A stretch of DNA of 64,000 nucleotides from Ephydatia muelleri. Its lineage: Eukaryota; Porifera; Demospongiae; Spongillida; Spongillidae. The position numbers were made by a program, and so were the translations under genes. The stretch spans positions 4,435,041-4,499,040 of the forward strand of contig JABACO010000005.1 in the NCBI GenBank assembly GCA_013339895.1, given 5' to 3'. Position 1 is the first letter of the stretch. Every line of letters starts with the position of its first letter. Positions 62,758-64,000 of this stretch are shown here, one piece after another. Below the pieces are notes generated by a model, which saw nothing but the letters and a program-made list of their open reading frames with translations, ran no database searches and had not been told where the DNA came from.

Positions 62758-64000
62758 GATCTAGGGAATTTCTCTGGTCCCGTCACCATGGAGGTGTGCG
62801 TCGTTAGCTGTGTGGAAGAAGTGGGACCCTGTGCTGTCCTCAATGTCACATAAACTGGCCAAGGTACACACATCTCTAACTAGAAACTTTACCCCTTACT
62901 CACAAGGTGTGCATATCCAGTTCTTTTCTATAAAATTTCTTATTAGTGCTGCCTCACATGGTAGTCAAGGCACACACACACATACACACACATACACAAA
63001 CATAAACACACATGCACACACATGAACACACACATGAACACACACATGAACACACACATGAACACACACACACATGGGTTGCACTGGATCGGTAGATGCA
63101 CGTGAGGGGGGGGGGGGGGGGGCTGATGGAGTTAAAGGATAGAAGGGTTGGGGAAGAGGAAGTGCACCTAACATGTATGAAGATGTACGCCCAGTGCAGC
63201 TGACCACACCCACAACAGAATAGTTCATTCACTCAACTGTATTGGGTTATCAGTTCCTTCATGGATCAAATGGGGTGTGTCAGGAACATATCGAGTGTCT
63301 TTAATTTCATCTAAGGGGTCAATCAAAATGGCTAGAATTTGGGTTATTTTGTGCTATATAGTTAAATGAATCGTTGCAATCATATGTGCAAATTGCATTG
63401 CTGCTGTGACCTTTTTGTTTCTTGCCTATAAGCTTTCTCTTTCTTCTAGCTCGATTCTTAGCTACCTCAACTGCCTCTTTCAACACAGGCAAGCTACTGC
63501 CATTCTGCACATTGTCAAAGTCACTGTTGCAATGAAATGTAGAATTCTACTTTTCTAGCTGCCTTCCCTTGAGCCCTTAAAGCCATTGTTACATAACATT
63601 CTTCCTAGCATGGTCTATGCTGTTGTCTTTAGCTGTTTATTGTGCTATAACCTGTACACAACCTTTCTCGTTACATGTTTGCAGTAATGGTGCACATTTG
63701 CTGTCATAACGACTTGTGACAACACTAGCTGTTCTAGCTGTGGTCATCAGTGTCCCCTTGCTGGCTACATGCGCCATTGTAATTGCTATTGCACTCAGTT
63801 TTACATGTACAAAAAGTGATCCCAGGCAAAGACTGAATAATGGTGATGATGGTGGTGGTGATGGTGGTGGTAGTGGTGGTGGTGGTGGTGGTTGTAGCAG
63901 AATAGATACAGACTGTGATCAAATAGATGAATCTCTCGGTGGAAAGACAGATGATTATCCAGCACCAATAAAGTCAGGAGATGCCGTTGACAAAGATGGC
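62758..64000 (+). pseudogene. Receptor E: partial copy of receptor D (3' half), runs off the window
   Basis: Homology to D starts abruptly in mid FN3 exon (62758, matching 59065). The exon fragment has a premature TAA where D has TAC (NVTYTG). The stem exon (63450-63488) is identical to D, but its donor is GC (acag|gcaagc). The TM/tail exon starts at 63738 with a helix (LLATCAIVIAIALSFTC), a shorter GGT-encoded Gly run broken by Asp and Ser, and the conserved IDESLGG...DDYPAPIKSGDAV tail, open to the window end. No signal peptide, first domain or full FN3 is present. It is therefore a duplication fragment rather than a complete gene. Confidence 0.75.
63106..63122. repeat. G17 homopolymer in copy E
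   Basis: It corresponds to G12 at 60002-60013 in receptor D, so it is inherited with the duplicated intron. Confidence 0.95.

Overview
This window looks like animal nuclear DNA. Genes are split by short spliceosomal introns, mostly 50-100 bp, and encode extracellular fibronectin III (FN3) and Ig-like receptors, an intraflagellar-transport fragment and a multi-pass transporter. Between them lie hAT, Crypton, Tc1/mariner and Gypsy elements, many palindromic MITEs and very abundant microsatellites. A marine invertebrate such as a demosponge fits best, but that is inference; no marker here fixes the phylum. A 100-base N gap (23901-24000) shows that this is a scaffolded assembly.

Layout. 1-2.3 kb is a 164-bp satellite. 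2.4-7.4 kb holds hairpin MITEs, a frame-broken usherin-like fragment, a 1.58-kb nested palindrome and a TIR-bounded segment with a RecQ-like helicase remnant. 7.4-12.4 kb has no gene I can name. 12.8-14.75 kb (-) is an intron-containing Crypton tyrosine recombinase. 16.3-17.7 kb has two hAT fragments. 17.96-19.4 kb (-) is an intact P-loop NTPase plus nuclease of the Crinkler/RHS effector class. 20-23.3 kb is MITEs and (GGGTAA)n. 24.2-27.6 kb is receptor A. 29.1-31.1 kb is a long-TIR element. 32.1-32.75 kb carries two WDR35/IFT121 exons, and 33.06-34.77 kb (-) a single-exon MFS/POT-like transporter. 38 kb holds an in-frame 30-bp repeat.

The right half is a family of related receptors: B (39.3-41.1 kb, broken), C (53.46-55.83 kb, intact), D (57.05-60.92 kb, intact) and E (62.76 kb to the end, a partial copy of D's 3' half). 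C and D share one design: signal peptide, Cys-containing beta-sandwich domain, FN3 domain, short stem exon, TM helix and acidic or glycine-rich tail, with every intron in phase 1. B and C are separated by an 8-kb hAT/ZMYM1-like element (41.22-49.28 kb). A young Gypsy element with indistinguishable LTRs (42.53-47.68 kb) is inserted into that hAT. The Gypsy has integrase upstream of reverse transcriptase and a SCAN-like capsid, the hallmarks of the Gmr1 clade.

What stands out: the receptor cluster resembles a birth-and-death surface-recognition locus of the kind used in invertebrate self/non-self or immune recognition (inference). It is being remodelled by transposons, since receptor B's homology to C stops at the hAT terminus. 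The Crinkler/RHS-type gene and the Gmr1-like element are the other notable items.
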